Assembly: GCA_034670405.1 (NCBI GenBank)
Contig: JAXDDX010000007.1
Span: 5,979,501-6,043,500 of the forward strand
DNA length: 64,000 nt
Direction of reading: 5' to 3'
Origin: Hoplostethus atlanticus
Taxonomy: Eukaryota; Chordata; Actinopteri; Trachichthyiformes; Trachichthyidae
The notes under the pieces were generated by a model. It ran no database searches and was not told where the DNA came from. It saw only the letters and a list, made by a program, of their open reading frames with translations. Of the stretch, positions 49,057 to 61,200 are shown one piece after another. Made by a program: the position numbers and the translations under genes. Position 1 is the stretch's first letter. The number at the start of each line of letters is the position of its first letter.

Positions 49057-49238
49057 CTGTCTCCCACTTTGCTGTGTTGGTGTTAAGATGGCAACACTTG
49101 CCCCTCTAACCATTATTGAGTCAACAAACGAGTCCACGCTCGGTACTGATGGAGGAGATCCCAGTGGTTTCCCAAGCCTCTGCCAGAGCGGGTGGAGACA
49201 CACAAACACTTACTTATGCACATATGCACCCAGTAGCC

Positions 49239-49259
49239 CACACACGTGCACACACACGT

Positions 49260-49305
<46 letters not shown>

Positions 49306-49306
49306 C
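49239..49306. repeat. (CA)n microsatellite
   Basis: A CA tract with two CACGTG-containing interruptions at the left end. Confidence 0.95.
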
Positions 49307-49539
49307 AGCCAGCCAGTCCCAAGGACACTCGTGCGGTTTTACAGCTAGTCATCCACCCAAACAGACCATTTTCGTCTTCCCGTTCACTTCAACATCCGTA
49401 TCCACAAAGAGAGTGCTGGCAAAATATTAATAACACTTGCAAATTCCCTCTGACCTAAATGATTTCTTTATGGTGCTGTGGAAACAGTAACCAGTCATGA
49501 ATCGGGTTATAATCTGGCAGAGTGTCGCAGTCATCAGCG

Positions 49540-49541
<2 letters not shown>

Positions 49542-49595
<54 letters not shown>
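49542..49595. repeat. (CA)27 microsatellite
   Basis: A pure CA tract of 54 bases. Confidence 0.95.
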
Positions 49596-49598
<3 letters not shown>

Positions 49599-49744
49599 GT
49601 CACATAATGAAATATGCTTCTGGCAGGCTCTGAATTTCAGTTTTGAATGCATCTCTCTTCCAGGTTTTCTCTGACTCAAAATGCAATATGTTTGAGTGAA
49701 TACTTCTATATTAATAATAAAACTGTAACTTCATGTGAATATGT

Positions 49745-49770
49745 CCCCCCCCCCCCCCCCCCCCCCCCCC
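49745..49770. repeat. Uninterrupted poly-C run of 26
   Basis: Twenty-six consecutive C residues. This is the longest G/C homopolymer in the window. Its length should be treated with care because homopolymers are prone to sequencing error. Confidence 0.9.
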
Positions 49771-50453
49771 TCAAATATTATGCAAGTTTATGTTTTATGT
49801 TTCAAATTCCATGCCATGGTTGCTTCCTTTAGCGAATATCATATTCATATCAGGATAAGCGCTCTGTTCTCAGGAGTACCATTAGAATAAGATAAGTATT
49901 TAGCTTCAAGGAAAAAGCCTTTGAAATGAAGCAACAGATCTAAGAGGAACAGACGTGTTACTCATCGGAGAAGGCTGTGGTGAAGAACAGTAAGGTGTTG
50001 CCTGCGTGTGTGTGTGTGTGGTCCCAGTCTTTCCCATCAATTTAATTGGTCAGTTCATCCATTACAAGGAATGTCAAGTGAGGGTCGACAAAGCAAAGTT
50101 AATTACCGTATTATATTTTACACTTCAGAAGAATATGAGCATCGACGTACTGTTTTACTGCAACTTGGTCGTGGACCCGCATAGACAAGAAAGAAATAGT
50201 AGCCTGGAAAAGAATTAAGCAAGAGACTAAGCGAGGAAGAGAGACAGACGGGTGCGAATGGGAGGGGGATCAGTATTTTAATGCCTGTTGTCACCACATA
50301 ATGTCCTCGCTCGGACGAAATGCTGACCCAGAGAAACCAGAGACGACTTTTACAAAATCCCCCTGCTGCCTCCAACATATCTCTGGGATATTCCAACAGC
50401 AACACGTATAAATCTGGATCTGTTCACATCCAAGTCCCTGTTCTGAACACTGA
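49771..50453. other. Non-coding stretch
   Basis: Unique sequence with a short (TG)n at about 50006-50019. Nothing recognised. Confidence 0.6.
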
Positions 50454-50480
50454 ACACACACACACACACACACACACACA
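50454..50480. repeat. (CA)n microsatellite
   Basis: A pure CA tract of about 27 bases. Confidence 0.95.
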
Positions 50481-51038
50481 TGTGCACAGACGCACAAAGT
50501 CCCTCAGGACCTATGACTGCAGTTTGAATACACACTGCACACTACCGGGCTAGACCCTTGTCTGAGCGAGCCTTGGCCGGGCTGTATGGAGAGGATAATG
50601 CATGCTTTCAGCGAGACGAGGTGTCGGAGCTCTCTCTGTGCTATCGTGTTACCGAGCTAAGCTACATTAAGAATCTGGGACTGCGAGTCACATCACCTTT
50701 ACACACCTCTGAGTTATTTGCGAGAAGGTAGACTGTTCCTGATTATTGGTTAACACCGACGAAGGAGCCAGGGAATCGCTTTGCTGTTGTTTAGCCAGTT
50801 GTCCCGCTAGTTGTATTCCATCATGCCATGATTTGTTTTTAATTTACTTTCTCTTCCCACAGCTTACATTTTCTCCCCATCTCTCATCTTGTTATGTGCT
50901 TGTGGGGTGTGTGTGCACAGGCTGTTTGTGAATGAATGTGTGTGTGTTCTCACGGCTTTATTTATTTGTTTCGGTAAACCACAAGCCGGCGAGCTGAGCA
51001 GGAACCGTCCATTTTGCGTAAACAGTCAAGAAACACCA
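50481..51038. other. Non-coding stretch
   Basis: Unique sequence. Nothing recognised. Confidence 0.6.
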
Positions 51039-51096
51039 GGGAGAGAGAGAGAGAGAGGGAGAGGAAGGAGAAGAGAGAGGGAGGGGAGGACATTTG

Positions 51097-51136
<40 letters not shown>

Positions 51137-51140
51137 GACA
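51039..51140. repeat. Long (GA)n purine tract
   Basis: About 100 nearly all-purine bases including a pure GA array at 51100-51133. Such a tract is capable of triplex formation. Confidence 0.9.
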
Positions 51141-51280
51141 GAGGTGTAGTATGCTAGAGAGAGAGACAGCGACTCTCCTGCAGGGCCTGGGGGCACCGTG
51201 GCGGCAAACGTGGCCCATTCCCCACCCGGCGCTTGTCGACAGGAATTTAATGTCAGCTCTAAAGTCTGAACCGCACAGCA

Positions 51281-51322
51281 GGAAGGGAGAGGAGGAGGAG
51301 GAGGAGGAGGAGGAGGAGGGAA
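51281..51322. repeat. (GGA)n trinucleotide microsatellite
   Basis: About eleven GGA units. It encodes poly-Glu in one plus-strand frame, which is not a gene. Confidence 0.9.
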
Positions 51323-51465
51323 GAGTGGGATAGGAAATACCCTCCCCACCTTCTTCATGTCAAACCCCAGCCTGTGTGCGACTGTGCTCTTGCTGCCCAC
51401 CTGAGGGACACATTAACATCCTCCCTGCTCCCCACCAGCCTCACGATACCCCTTGCCCCTCCTTA

Positions 51466-51468
<3 letters not shown>

Positions 51469-51498
<30 letters not shown>
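51469..51498. repeat. (CA)15 microsatellite
   Basis: A pure CA tract. Confidence 0.95.
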
Positions 51499-51500
<2 letters not shown>

Positions 51501-52780
51501 CACAAACTCACTGTCTTTGTGGTCTACCTCCAGGGCCGATTAGGTCGCCGGACCAGGGCTGTCCCCTCCCCTACATGGAGGCTTTTGGTCCCACGCCCAG
51601 TTTGATTTCCCCCTCTGCCTCCCTGATTAAATCAAGCTGGACATTTCTGCATTTCTGTGGAGGTGGGAGAGAAGGAGGGAGAGTAACAAGGGGAAGGAGC
51701 GAGTAGCCGCTGCCAAACTCCAGGCAAGCAGCGACACACTGTTCCAGTCAAGTCACACAAGCTTGTGTATATCCAAGAAACAAAATAGCATCTGTAGAGC
51801 AAGGGGAACGGCACAAAAAAAAAAAAGCAAGGTCTCTGAGAAAAACACATAAATCTAAATTAGGCCAAAGGACATGGTGAGAGGACTCTGTAGCTGCTAA
51901 CACGTTCATGGTCACCAAGCTGGGCGACACAGCAGGGGTGCAAGAATGTGGACTTGAATCTGCCAGCTGGCTACACGTTGCCAGAGGTTCAGCAAACTCT
52001 CCCGAGGTGTCCAGTTAAATACATGAACTTGGGTCGCCTGTCATAACAGGTATGTAGACTGATGTTAAATATTTTGTATATGCCAGAATAGCCAGCAACA
52101 AAATCTTTACAGAACTTAATAATGCTAAGATAACCACTGATGTTGATGTTCCATGCAAGCAAACATCAAAAGGGATCAATCCATCTGGGCTTGTTTCTCT
52201 ATACAGCACATCAGGAAGTTGAGTGTATCTCAGACAGGCCCAATGTAATGTCAGCGGGTGATGAGTCAGAGCGCTGTGGTTTTTGTGGGGATGTAGGAAA
52301 CAACAACAAGCTGCACTGGCCCGGGATTGTGTGTCTCAGGATGATGACATCATGACACAGTGAGTAGGAGGTAAAGAGCAGAACAATAATCATTCATCCC
52401 CATCAACCTCTGGCTCTGTTACACAAACCCTCATTGATCTTCCTCTCCACCTCTTGACAGCCACACTGGAATAAACAACTAGGTAATGCTGTTAATGCAC
52501 ACATACCTAAACGGCAAAGTCGTATACGGCATGGTCCTGCACACACACACACAGACACAGAGGCACGCCCACATGTCCGTGCACACATAAATTATAACTG
52601 TACTTATTTAGTCACTTTGGGGATAAAACCATACTGTATCTGTACTGAAATACAAACATTCTCCTAAAGATAGCTCAATCACACTGCACACTTGGGCACA
52701 TCAAGCATACACATGCAGTACATCATACTCAGAGCACTGTCTATGTACTGCACTGCACTTTGGTGGCATGCATGTGTATG
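51499..52780. other. Non-coding stretch
   Basis: Unique sequence with a short (AC)n at about 52540-52550. No gene recognised. Confidence 0.6.
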
Positions 52781-52800
52781 TGCACGTGCATGTATTTGTG

Positions 52801-52900
52801 TATGTGCATGCATGGATATGTATGTGCATGCATGGGTGTGTATGTGCATGCATGGGTGTGTACGTGCATGCATGGGTGTGTCTGTACATACGCGTCCGTG
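52801..52900. repeat. 20-bp minisatellite
   Basis: Five consecutive 20-base units: two identical central units of TATGTGCATGCATGGGTGTG, two with one to three changes at the sides, and a fifth diverged one at 52881-52900. Each intact unit carries the palindrome TGCATGCA. TG/CATG-rich sequence from 52768 is a likely degenerate upstream extension. Confidence 0.85.
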
Positions 52901-52919
52901 CGTCGGTGTGTGTGCTTGC

Positions 52920-53266
52920 ACAGATAAGATGAAACTCTAAACAGCCTCCATTGTCTGGCTTTTTACTCTAGAGGCCTTAAACCAATTTACACACCAACTC
53001 CTTCCACCTCCTCACATACAGCCCACGATGTTTAAATTAAAGAGGGAGGGAGGGGGTTGGAGCGGGGAGCGGTATAAAGGAGAAAAGGAAAAAAAAAGTT
53101 TCCTGAACATAGTAGAAAATTATTTTCTCTGGACAGTTTTAAGAGTCGACATCCTGTGCTGGAGTTCTCTAATCATCACCAGCGCAATTTACAATCAGAA
53201 CACACAGCGAGCCAGTTCAGACCAGCTCATCTGTTGACTTTGGCCCCAGCTGAGCTCCGCGTCCTG

Positions 53267-53269
<3 letters not shown>
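52920..53269. other. Non-coding stretch
   Basis: Unique sequence with a purine-rich patch at about 53039-53098. Nothing recognised. Confidence 0.6.

Positions 53270-53313
<44 letters not shown>
53270..53313. repeat. (GT)22 microsatellite
   Basis: A pure TG tract of 44 bases. Confidence 0.95.
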
Positions 53314-53314
<1 letters not shown>

Positions 53315-53681
53315 CTGCCTGTGTGCTGTTGCCATTTGAGACTTGGGTGACTCGGCACTGGGCCCTGACAAGGGTGGGGTGAACCTCTGTGGGCCTGAGG
53401 CGACCGCACACATGCACATGTTCTCTCTCTCTCTCTTTCATATACACATATTCACACACTGTTCATGTACACACAAATACACACAGGCACAGACCATAAA
53501 ATGTCCACACATGGAAATGCACTTGTGCACACATGCGTGCATACATAAGATTTGGGCATAATTGAGCACTTGATAAACACAGATACGCACGCCACCATGT
53601 GACAGAGAGTGAACCATATTGCAACACGCAAAGCCTCAAACATAATTGGTCAGACACCCATACCGTATTACCACAAAAATT
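53314..53681. other. Non-coding stretch
   Basis: Contains a short CT tract at about 53422-53437 and CA-rich sequence at 53442-53490. No gene recognised. Confidence 0.6.
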
Positions 53682-53708
53682 CACACACACACACACACAC
53701 ACATACAC
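53682..53708. repeat. (CA)n microsatellite
   Basis: A CA tract of about 27 bases. Confidence 0.9.
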
Positions 53709-53818
53709 ATAGTACTATACATAAACACAGAGAAAATGTGCTCCTTCCCCATATCTGTACTCACTCAGTGTGGCCCAGGTCCACAATGCACAGCCCTTGG
53801 CCCTCGTGTACACCTCTG

Positions 53819-53868
53819 TCTGTGTCTGCGTGTGTGTGTGTGTGCACATGCATGCGTGTGCACGTGTC

Positions 53869-53901
<33 letters not shown>

Positions 53902-53902
53902 C
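53819..53902. repeat. (TG)n microsatellite with palindromic centre
   Basis: TG tracts flank CACATGCATGCGTGTGCACG (about 53845-53864). Most of it alternates purine and pyrimidine. A 209-codon plus frame (53646-54275) runs through it and is an artefact. Confidence 0.9.
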
Positions 53903-55634
53903 ACACTCAGGATGCTCTCCCACCCACAGTTCCTCTGGCTGGCCCCCACCCAGCCCATACCCTGTGCGGTACTGCTTCTGTGCCGCAGGGCTGAACACAG
54001 CTCACTGTGTGTCTGCCCCCTCACAGCCCCAGACTGTCCCGACCAATGTGCTTCTGATTAGGTGGCTTAATTACAGCTGTAAAAACAATGTTGATATAAG
54101 CCTCAAAATTGCAGTGTGTCAGATACTATTAGCCAACCTTGGACACCAGCCATTGTTATCCAACTCCTCCAGCACCCCTCCCCACCTCTTTCTCCCTCCT
54201 TTTGGCTCCGCCCATGCTTCTCCTCACCCTTGCGATTTTTTTCCCCTCCTCTCCACATTTTCTTTCACCCTTTAATGTCACAAGCTGCAGGACAGATATA
54301 TTTTAAGAGGCCAAATGGCCTGCAAATAAACAGTGTTGACATCCAGATTGTCTTTGACAGAGACAGGAAAGGCAGAGGAAGCTCTCTGGAATGCTAACAT
54401 GTTGAAAACACATGAAAGTGAAAGGGAGAAAGAAAGAAAAAAACATCCACTTCAGCTGCTCATGTGTGAATTACATTTCATTAGTCTAAATGGCTCTTTG
54501 AGTTGTAGTTCTCGTCCTTTTTTGGTGGTCTGTGGTTATCGGCATCTGGCTCCGAGGTAGAGTAAGAGGATGTACTATTAGGCTTCCAGAAAGGGAAGGT
54601 CAGACAGTCTGGGACAGGACACAGGGCTGTGTGTTGGGCCCTTTGTGTTTCAGTGACAGTGACTAAGGAGCGGGAGAGAAAGGTGTGCCAGAAGTCTGTT
54701 CCAGTGAAAACTCTCCAACACTGAAGAGTGGAGGCAAGAGTAAAAACCTCAAGTATGCAAATCTTGGGTGGTCCCATCTCTGGACTGGTCAAACAGAAAG
54801 TCCCTTTTTTTTTCCCCCCTCTGTCTCCATCTTTGAGACAACTTCAACCCCCACTCTCTCTGGAGAACCAGGTGTTGTCGATGAACGGTGGACATTCATC
54901 AGGCTCACTTACAACTAATCAGCTGAGTTAAGACAACAGGCACTAGAGAGACCAAAGGGGTGGATAGAATCTGACAAAAAAGTCAGCAGGACGGACGGAG
55001 GGACATGCCAAGGGCGTGTTTCCAAACCCTGCGGGCCTCCACGGTGGCCTCCCTAAGCTCTGTGGCCTCCTCTGCAGCTGGCACTTCAAGGTCTCCCGAA
55101 TGCCTTATAGTCTAATGCCAGGGCCCCAAATTCACGTCAGCATAAAGAGACAGACAGACGAAACGAAAGAGATTAAGTAAACCACCCACGCCTGTATTGA
55201 TTCTCGTAGACTAGGCAGGGTGTGTCTCTCCACTTCCCAGCCTTGAAAGGCCGTCTTGTCACTAAAGGTGGAGGCAATACAGTATGCCATCATTTGAATA
55301 ATTGATGACTGATTCCTAAGTAATCAGTGTCCTCACAAGACAATGCATTCTCTCTCCCTGGTGGAGAGAGAGAGCCTGGTCTGTTTTTGTCCCGATGCCT
55401 TTAGAAAGCAAAGGTAAAAGCTTTAATGCACTGAAGCCACTGGAAGTGCTGCCTCTGAAGGACTCCCCCTGGAATCAGCTGGGATGGTGTGTCTCTCCTT
55501 GTGTAAGGGGGCCTATCAAAGTGGCCTTCCAGTAAAGTGAGCGAGAGAGAGAGAGACAAAGTAGGAGAGGGAGATCGAGAGAATCATTGACTAAGTGTTG
55601 GAAAAGGAAAGCATGTGCATGGGCATGCATTTAG
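53903..55634. other. Non-coding stretch containing a candidate regulatory block
   Basis: 54145-54260 is pyrimidine-rich, and 54370-54450 is purine-rich. The block at 54040-54365 is listed separately. The remaining open frames are of chance length. GA patches lie at 55361-55373 and 55540-55590. Confidence 0.55.
54040..54365. promoter_or_regulatory. Candidate conserved non-coding element
   Basis: Within 24 bases there are a homeodomain-type TTAATTA (54067-54073), an E-box CAGCTG (54074-54079) and a SOX-type AACAATG (54084-54090). Further right, AGAGGCCAAATGGCCTG (palindrome GGCCAAATGGCC is imperfect in its centre) and a forkhead-type AAATAAACA (54324-54332) occur in another repeat-free patch, separated by a pyrimidine-rich segment. 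Confidence 0.4.
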
Positions 55635-55646
55635 ATGTGTGAGTGC

Positions 55647-55704
<58 letters not shown>

Positions 55705-55706
55705 AT
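55635..55706. repeat. (GT)n microsatellite
   Basis: A long TG tract with GAGTGCGTGC at the left end. Confidence 0.95.
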
Positions 55707-55791
55707 GCAAGGTAGCAAAGTATACAGTATACTAAGTGTACAGTAGATGTGTGCACATAAAAGTATTTGCCTTCATGTACATGAATGTTTT

Positions 55792-55890
55792 CACGTGTGT
55801 GTGTGCGTGTGCGTGTGCGTGTGCGTGTGCGTGTGCGTGTGTGTGTATGCGTGTGCGTGTGCGTGTGCGTGTGCGTGTGCGTGTGCGTGT
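55792..55890. repeat. (GTGTGC)n hexanucleotide array, Z-DNA-prone
   Basis: A GTGTGC array interrupted once by GTGTGTAT. All 99 bases strictly alternate purine and pyrimidine, and the array carries 13 CpG steps, both favourable to left-handed DNA. In this CpG-poor window it is the densest CpG cluster I see. Confidence 0.9.
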
Positions 55891-58243
55891 TCTGGAATGT
55901 TAGCCCCTTCCTCTAAACAGGAAAGGAGTATAGTTAATAGCATCACCACCCTTTCCCCTTGTACAGAGCGGTGGCCAGACCAGAAGAACTTAAATTGTGG
56001 GCCAATCTGATCCTGGTCCCATATCCTATTCACAGACTAGTCTGGAAATATCACACACCAAGTCTGATTTCCGGAGATTTCCTCAGATTTGCTGTGGAAA
56101 GCAAAACACCTGGCAGGAGACAGTATCCACCCATGGAAATATCCCGATCGACTTGATTGCAAATGATTTGCCTGCTATCTGCTGGTTAAAGAACAAAGCA
56201 ACAGAATAACAGAAGAGGCAGGCAGCGGAGGAAAGGACAAGCCAATAACTTTATGAATTATCTCCACTATAGCAGCTAGTAAGAGTCAGTGTGTTGTTGC
56301 TCCAGGAGAATGGGCCCACAGGGCCGGGGCGGCTGTATCGGTTGCAGTGGGACTCTCACTGGGCCTGTGTGTTGTCCATGTGGGCTCCATGTGCACATAC
56401 AGAGACACATGTATCCACACACACACACACACACACACTGTCCTGTTATCACCTCATACAGTGAGTGCTACCCAGAGGACCACACAACACGGTGTCTTTC
56501 TCCCTGAAAAGACACTAAGCGTAAAAAAAAAAACACACAGTGACTGCCGGGATCCACACATACTGATGATAACTTACTGCATGTTGTTACTGTGTTTGCC
56601 TTGTGTGAGTCCAAATCCACGGAAGGAATATTGTTGAATTCATGCTTTTTCAAGCCCCACTATAAGCTCACGTCTGGTAAATCATGCAGCCTGCTAGTGT
56701 TCTCTGTAACCAATCATTCAGTTGTGACTGTAGGGTTTATCACAGCCATAAAATATTGATGTAATGTCATTGAACTTATCAAACGCAGTGTTAATGTGTC
56801 ACAAAGCACAAAATACACTGTACACACTGTATTATATTATTTTTCATTCATAAAAAGATGATTTGTAGCTATAATAGAGGTTGTTCTTTAACAAATACAA
56901 ACTAAATGTGAGTCACAGTAAACCTCAGGGTCGCTGGTGAGGTAACCGTAATTCACAGTAAGAACATAATATCGAAAGTGAACTCAGTTCCATTTTGTCT
57001 GCTAAAATGTTTTGTAGGAAAGTGCGAGGCTGATTTCAATATCAAAGGCACATGTTGGCTTAATTTGCATGGAGCAGGGTGGGGTGGAGGAGGTCCTCAT
57101 CCCGATCCATCAACACTGTTACTCCTGCAAAATCATACAAATTAAAAATGCAAAAAATATCATATCATACATAAGTTATACAAAAAATATCCAATTACGT
57201 TTCCTTTTTATCCCTTAACACGTGCCTCTCCTGTTTATATTTCATTATGCTGTGACAGAAAGGTGAAAGATGTTTTAATATTTAGTGAAGTAGCGAGCGA
57301 GAAACTCTCCCCTACACCCTTCTGCGGAAATAAAACTGAAGAGACCCTGACACTCTTAGAAAAATATGCTGAAAGTATCGATGCTTGCAGCTTGAAGATG
57401 GCAAAATTGCTTATTTTCAGATTCAGCCACATCAAGCTTTTTTCTTTTTTTTTTTTTCTGGCTGTTTGTGGAAGAGTTTGCATATTCATGGCCCGCCTGT
57501 TTGCAGAGCCTGTCACTGTTACAGAGCGCTCACTGCCTTCCTGTTCAGCGTGGCTTCAGAGGCAGGAACACTCCCTCAGACTCAACACTGTCCAGTTGAC
57601 ATAGGAAGTAAAACTGACAGCGAATGGATTCTGGCCTGGCCGTGTTAAACCGCTGACTCAGAGGTCACCTTCTGTCACTGCACGTACATGCCCACACATC
57701 CTAACACACACACACACACATGGAAAAGCACGAAGACACACACCAAAATGCACACCCGGTCTTATTGCTGAGATATACGCATACACTTGCATTCACATGC
57801 ACAGGCCCAGACCACCACTCGCATCCTCCCACTTCTCTACTTTGGTTGGGTTAAATCCAGCAAAACCCCAGCCTTGTATTTGACCTGCCTCCCACCTCAG
57901 CTGTAAAAGAGGGAGAGCATGCGGGAGGAGCTGGTATAAGCACTGGGCTGCCCACTTCTCAGACAACAGCAACTATGGATTTATGACTTAAACTTGGCTA
58001 GTTATAAGGTCAATATAATATTGAAATGCATGGGAATAATTCCCTTTCTGTGTGGACAGCTACCTTCATAAGTCTGAAGGATTAATAAAACAACTGGGTG
58101 AGTGTTTTTGCTGCTATGAACGTTCTCATTGAGAGTGTATCCCCCTGTGGCGTCCGTGAAACAGAATAGGTGTTCGATGAGACATTAATCAGCATGGCTA
58201 ACACTTAGGTCAGGAAAATCACATGTTGAAACCTGGCCACTGA
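55891..58243. other. Non-coding stretch
   Basis: Holds short CA tracts at about 56418-56439 and 57703-57720, and a T run near 57440-57459. 57455-57600 has a POU-type TTTGCATATTCATG near 57477 and is a weak regulatory candidate. The 113-codon frame at 57263-57604 has no recognisable domain. Confidence 0.55.
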
Positions 58244-58245
58244 CT

Positions 58246-58278
<33 letters not shown>

Positions 58279-58279
58279 T
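58244..58279. repeat. (TG)n microsatellite
   Basis: A TG tract with one AG interruption near the left end. Confidence 0.95.
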
Positions 58280-61200
58280 CATTTCTATGCTTGTATGTAT
58301 TTGCTTTCCACTTGAAGGTAGTATTGTGTCAGCGGTGTGTGTTATCAATCCAGCTTCCTCCTCCCACGCTATATGATTGCTGTGCTCCCCCTCCTCCCCA
58401 GCCTTCCCTCTGCATGCACAGCCTCTGTGCATGGAGAGCTCTGCACAGTCCCCGTGGAATCTCCCGTGTCAGTACATTACCTTATAAGTGGAGGCATCGA
58501 CTGTGGGGACTCTTTGATACACATTCACATTCAGTACAAACACAATTGATCTTCTCCGGAGCGTTGAGAAAGGGGGTGTGGGGGGGTGTTGAAGAAAGAT
58601 CTACACACGTATAACAGATCACAGGCCTTCTTATGGAATAACAACTGTGCATATAAGGGAACAAAACGCCTTTTTGATAAGGATGTGACACGGAGAGATC
58701 TCTCCCTGGAGCCAGTGGTTGAGCACTGAGCGCTATCGGTAATCTGGGAGAGGCACAGAGTACCACTGTAAAGATATGATGTTATCCTATCAGTGCCACT
58801 TTTAGATTGGGCATAATGTGACTGGCTCTATTCATATTTATTTTTCTTTTTTTTTGCATGAATAGATTTTCCCCTTAGGGAAGCTAAAATAATGACTCCA
58901 TCTTTCGACACAACATTTGCAGCTCAATTAAAAAGTGTTTATGTCAATCATCCCCTGTGTGGGCGGTACCGGTTCACTATGTCCACTGTAGTAGGAGGAG
59001 GATGTTGTCATCTACTAGCCGTGATGTATGAGATACCTAAGGTTGTCATCACTATATGCAGGGGTCACACGTCAGCATTGGCTTTCCTCAAGGCAAAATA
59101 GATATTCCATCCAATGTCCACACGTATTGGTAAAAGGAATTATTTACTCATTATATGTTTTCAGAGAGAGGGGAAAAATATCAGCTAGCGACTAATCGAT
59201 TCCTCTTCCATTTATATTTAAAATTGTTGAAGAGAGGGGCATTAGCCAGGTTCAAATAAATACTTTCTCTTAGATGTGGATGCTCACTCAGACAGCAGTC
59301 AATGATATGTTTGAAATGAAAATAAATGGATTGGAGTGTTTTTGCTCTTAGTGAGGGAGAGAGCCTTAATGAGAGTGATCACAGATGCCAAGACCAAACA
59401 CTTCAAACAAAGGCAGCTTGTTCTTTCATACATGAACAGAAAAGTCTTTAAAGATATTCTCTTTAAAGCGCAAGAAAACACAGAGAGCGACAGAAAGAAA
59501 ATAAAATGGTGGAATTTTATCGTATGTAAGTCTGAACAATCCTCTTGCTATCTGTCTGGGAAACGGTAATTACATCATTTACAAGTGTAAAAGCGGAAGA
59601 ATTTCAAAAATTACTTGTTACAGAATTAGTTGTTGCAACTACTTACAGTACAGCCTGATGCTGCTGCATACAATACAGTCTGTAAATCGTAAATGGTATG
59701 GCTGCCCGTATTCAGATGCGCTGTGGAAGTAAACAAGTGAGTGAGTGAAAAGTCCTAGTTGGTCTATTTAAACCCTTCCCCGCAGGATATAGTATTTACA
59801 AGGAAACGGTTATCATTTAGTCTCTGTTGAGGATCAAAATGTCAAGCTCCACAGAGAATCCGAGCGGTGCTGTTAGGGGCCAAAGTGCAGTTTTAGAGCC
59901 CCAGGATCTAAGAGAAAAAAAAAAAAGATTTGCAAATACCCAAATCGCTCTAATTGACCTGAAATACAGCCTGTGTGCATGAACCGTTTGAAATCAATAC
60001 GAAGAGTGAAAAAAAAAAAAAACCTTAAAGGAACATTTCAGAGCATGGCATCACATGTCCTTAGGTGCAGCGTTATTAAGAATGCAAGCGCTATGGAAAC
60101 AATCAAGAGGTCATCGACGGTCCTGTGAATTAAAATTACCATTGTTGTTGCCAATCAAGTGAGTGAGGAACAGCTGTTTTCCACACACACACACACACAA
60201 GCTTAACGGAAGTGCACGGTGCCCTGCTTTAGGACTATATGAATATTGTGTAGATGTGGAAGCCACTAGTGAGTGAATTCACACCTAATGTATTCCCTCT
60301 GCATTTGTTTATTTTGCCTATTTAGTGGGGTAAATCAATAGGCAGTAGACCCGGGGTTGATTGGATTCACAATTAGCCCGAGTGAGAGTCCCTGACAATG
60401 GATATGTTAGCTTCACCACACCAGACAACCAGCCAGCTGCCCACGCCATCCCTCCTCTCCCGTCCAGGTGTCTTGTGGGTAATGGCGAAAGAGTGGAGGG
60501 AAGTTCGTCCCGCGTGGCAGCGGGCCTGTGACGGCTCCACGATGCTCTTTGACCTGGGAGGAAGGGAAAACAACATCAATGGTAATTCCCCTTCAAACAC
60601 ATTAACTGGGATGAACTGGGTCCCACCGAGCCCCTCTGAGTGGACTCGCATTGATCGCTCAGACTCAGAAATCCATGAATAAATTTAGCACTAATTGATT
60701 TTTTTTTTCCCTCCTCAGAAAATAAATCTCTAATTCTGAGTGGAGGCAACGAATGGAGAAGATTGTGAAACCGCTTTTTTTTTTTAATTTGGAGGAAATA
60801 CATTTTAAGAACTAAATCCCACCCCACACAAAAAAAAAAAAATAGTGTCCTCTTTCTCATTGTCCGATCCAGGGAGCCTGATGTTTTCAATACAGCCGCG
60901 AGGTTTCATCATTTTGCGAGTTGATAAAGAGTCAATAAAAAAGTCCACCTTGAGCTCAGTTGCTAAACAAACAAAGAAAATTTCAGCTACTTTTTAATTG
61001 CTTTCAATGGGGACTGAAGTCATAGTTGGAGGGGAAACGGTGTCACATCTGCATTACAAGAGCTCCCTATCCCTTCACCCTGCCAGTCGGAAGAGTGATA
61101 ATGTCAATATTGGAAGAAAACATCAGATCCAAAGTGTATATATATATATATATACTGCACATTCGGGTAGAAAAGGGGACGAAGCTATGTTCACATGAAG

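Noticed and set aside
53646..54275. A 209-codon plus-strand open frame
   Set aside because: It runs through CA and TG microsatellites, giving His-Thr and Cys-Val repeats, and then pyrimidine-rich sequence. Competing frames cover the same bases on both strands.
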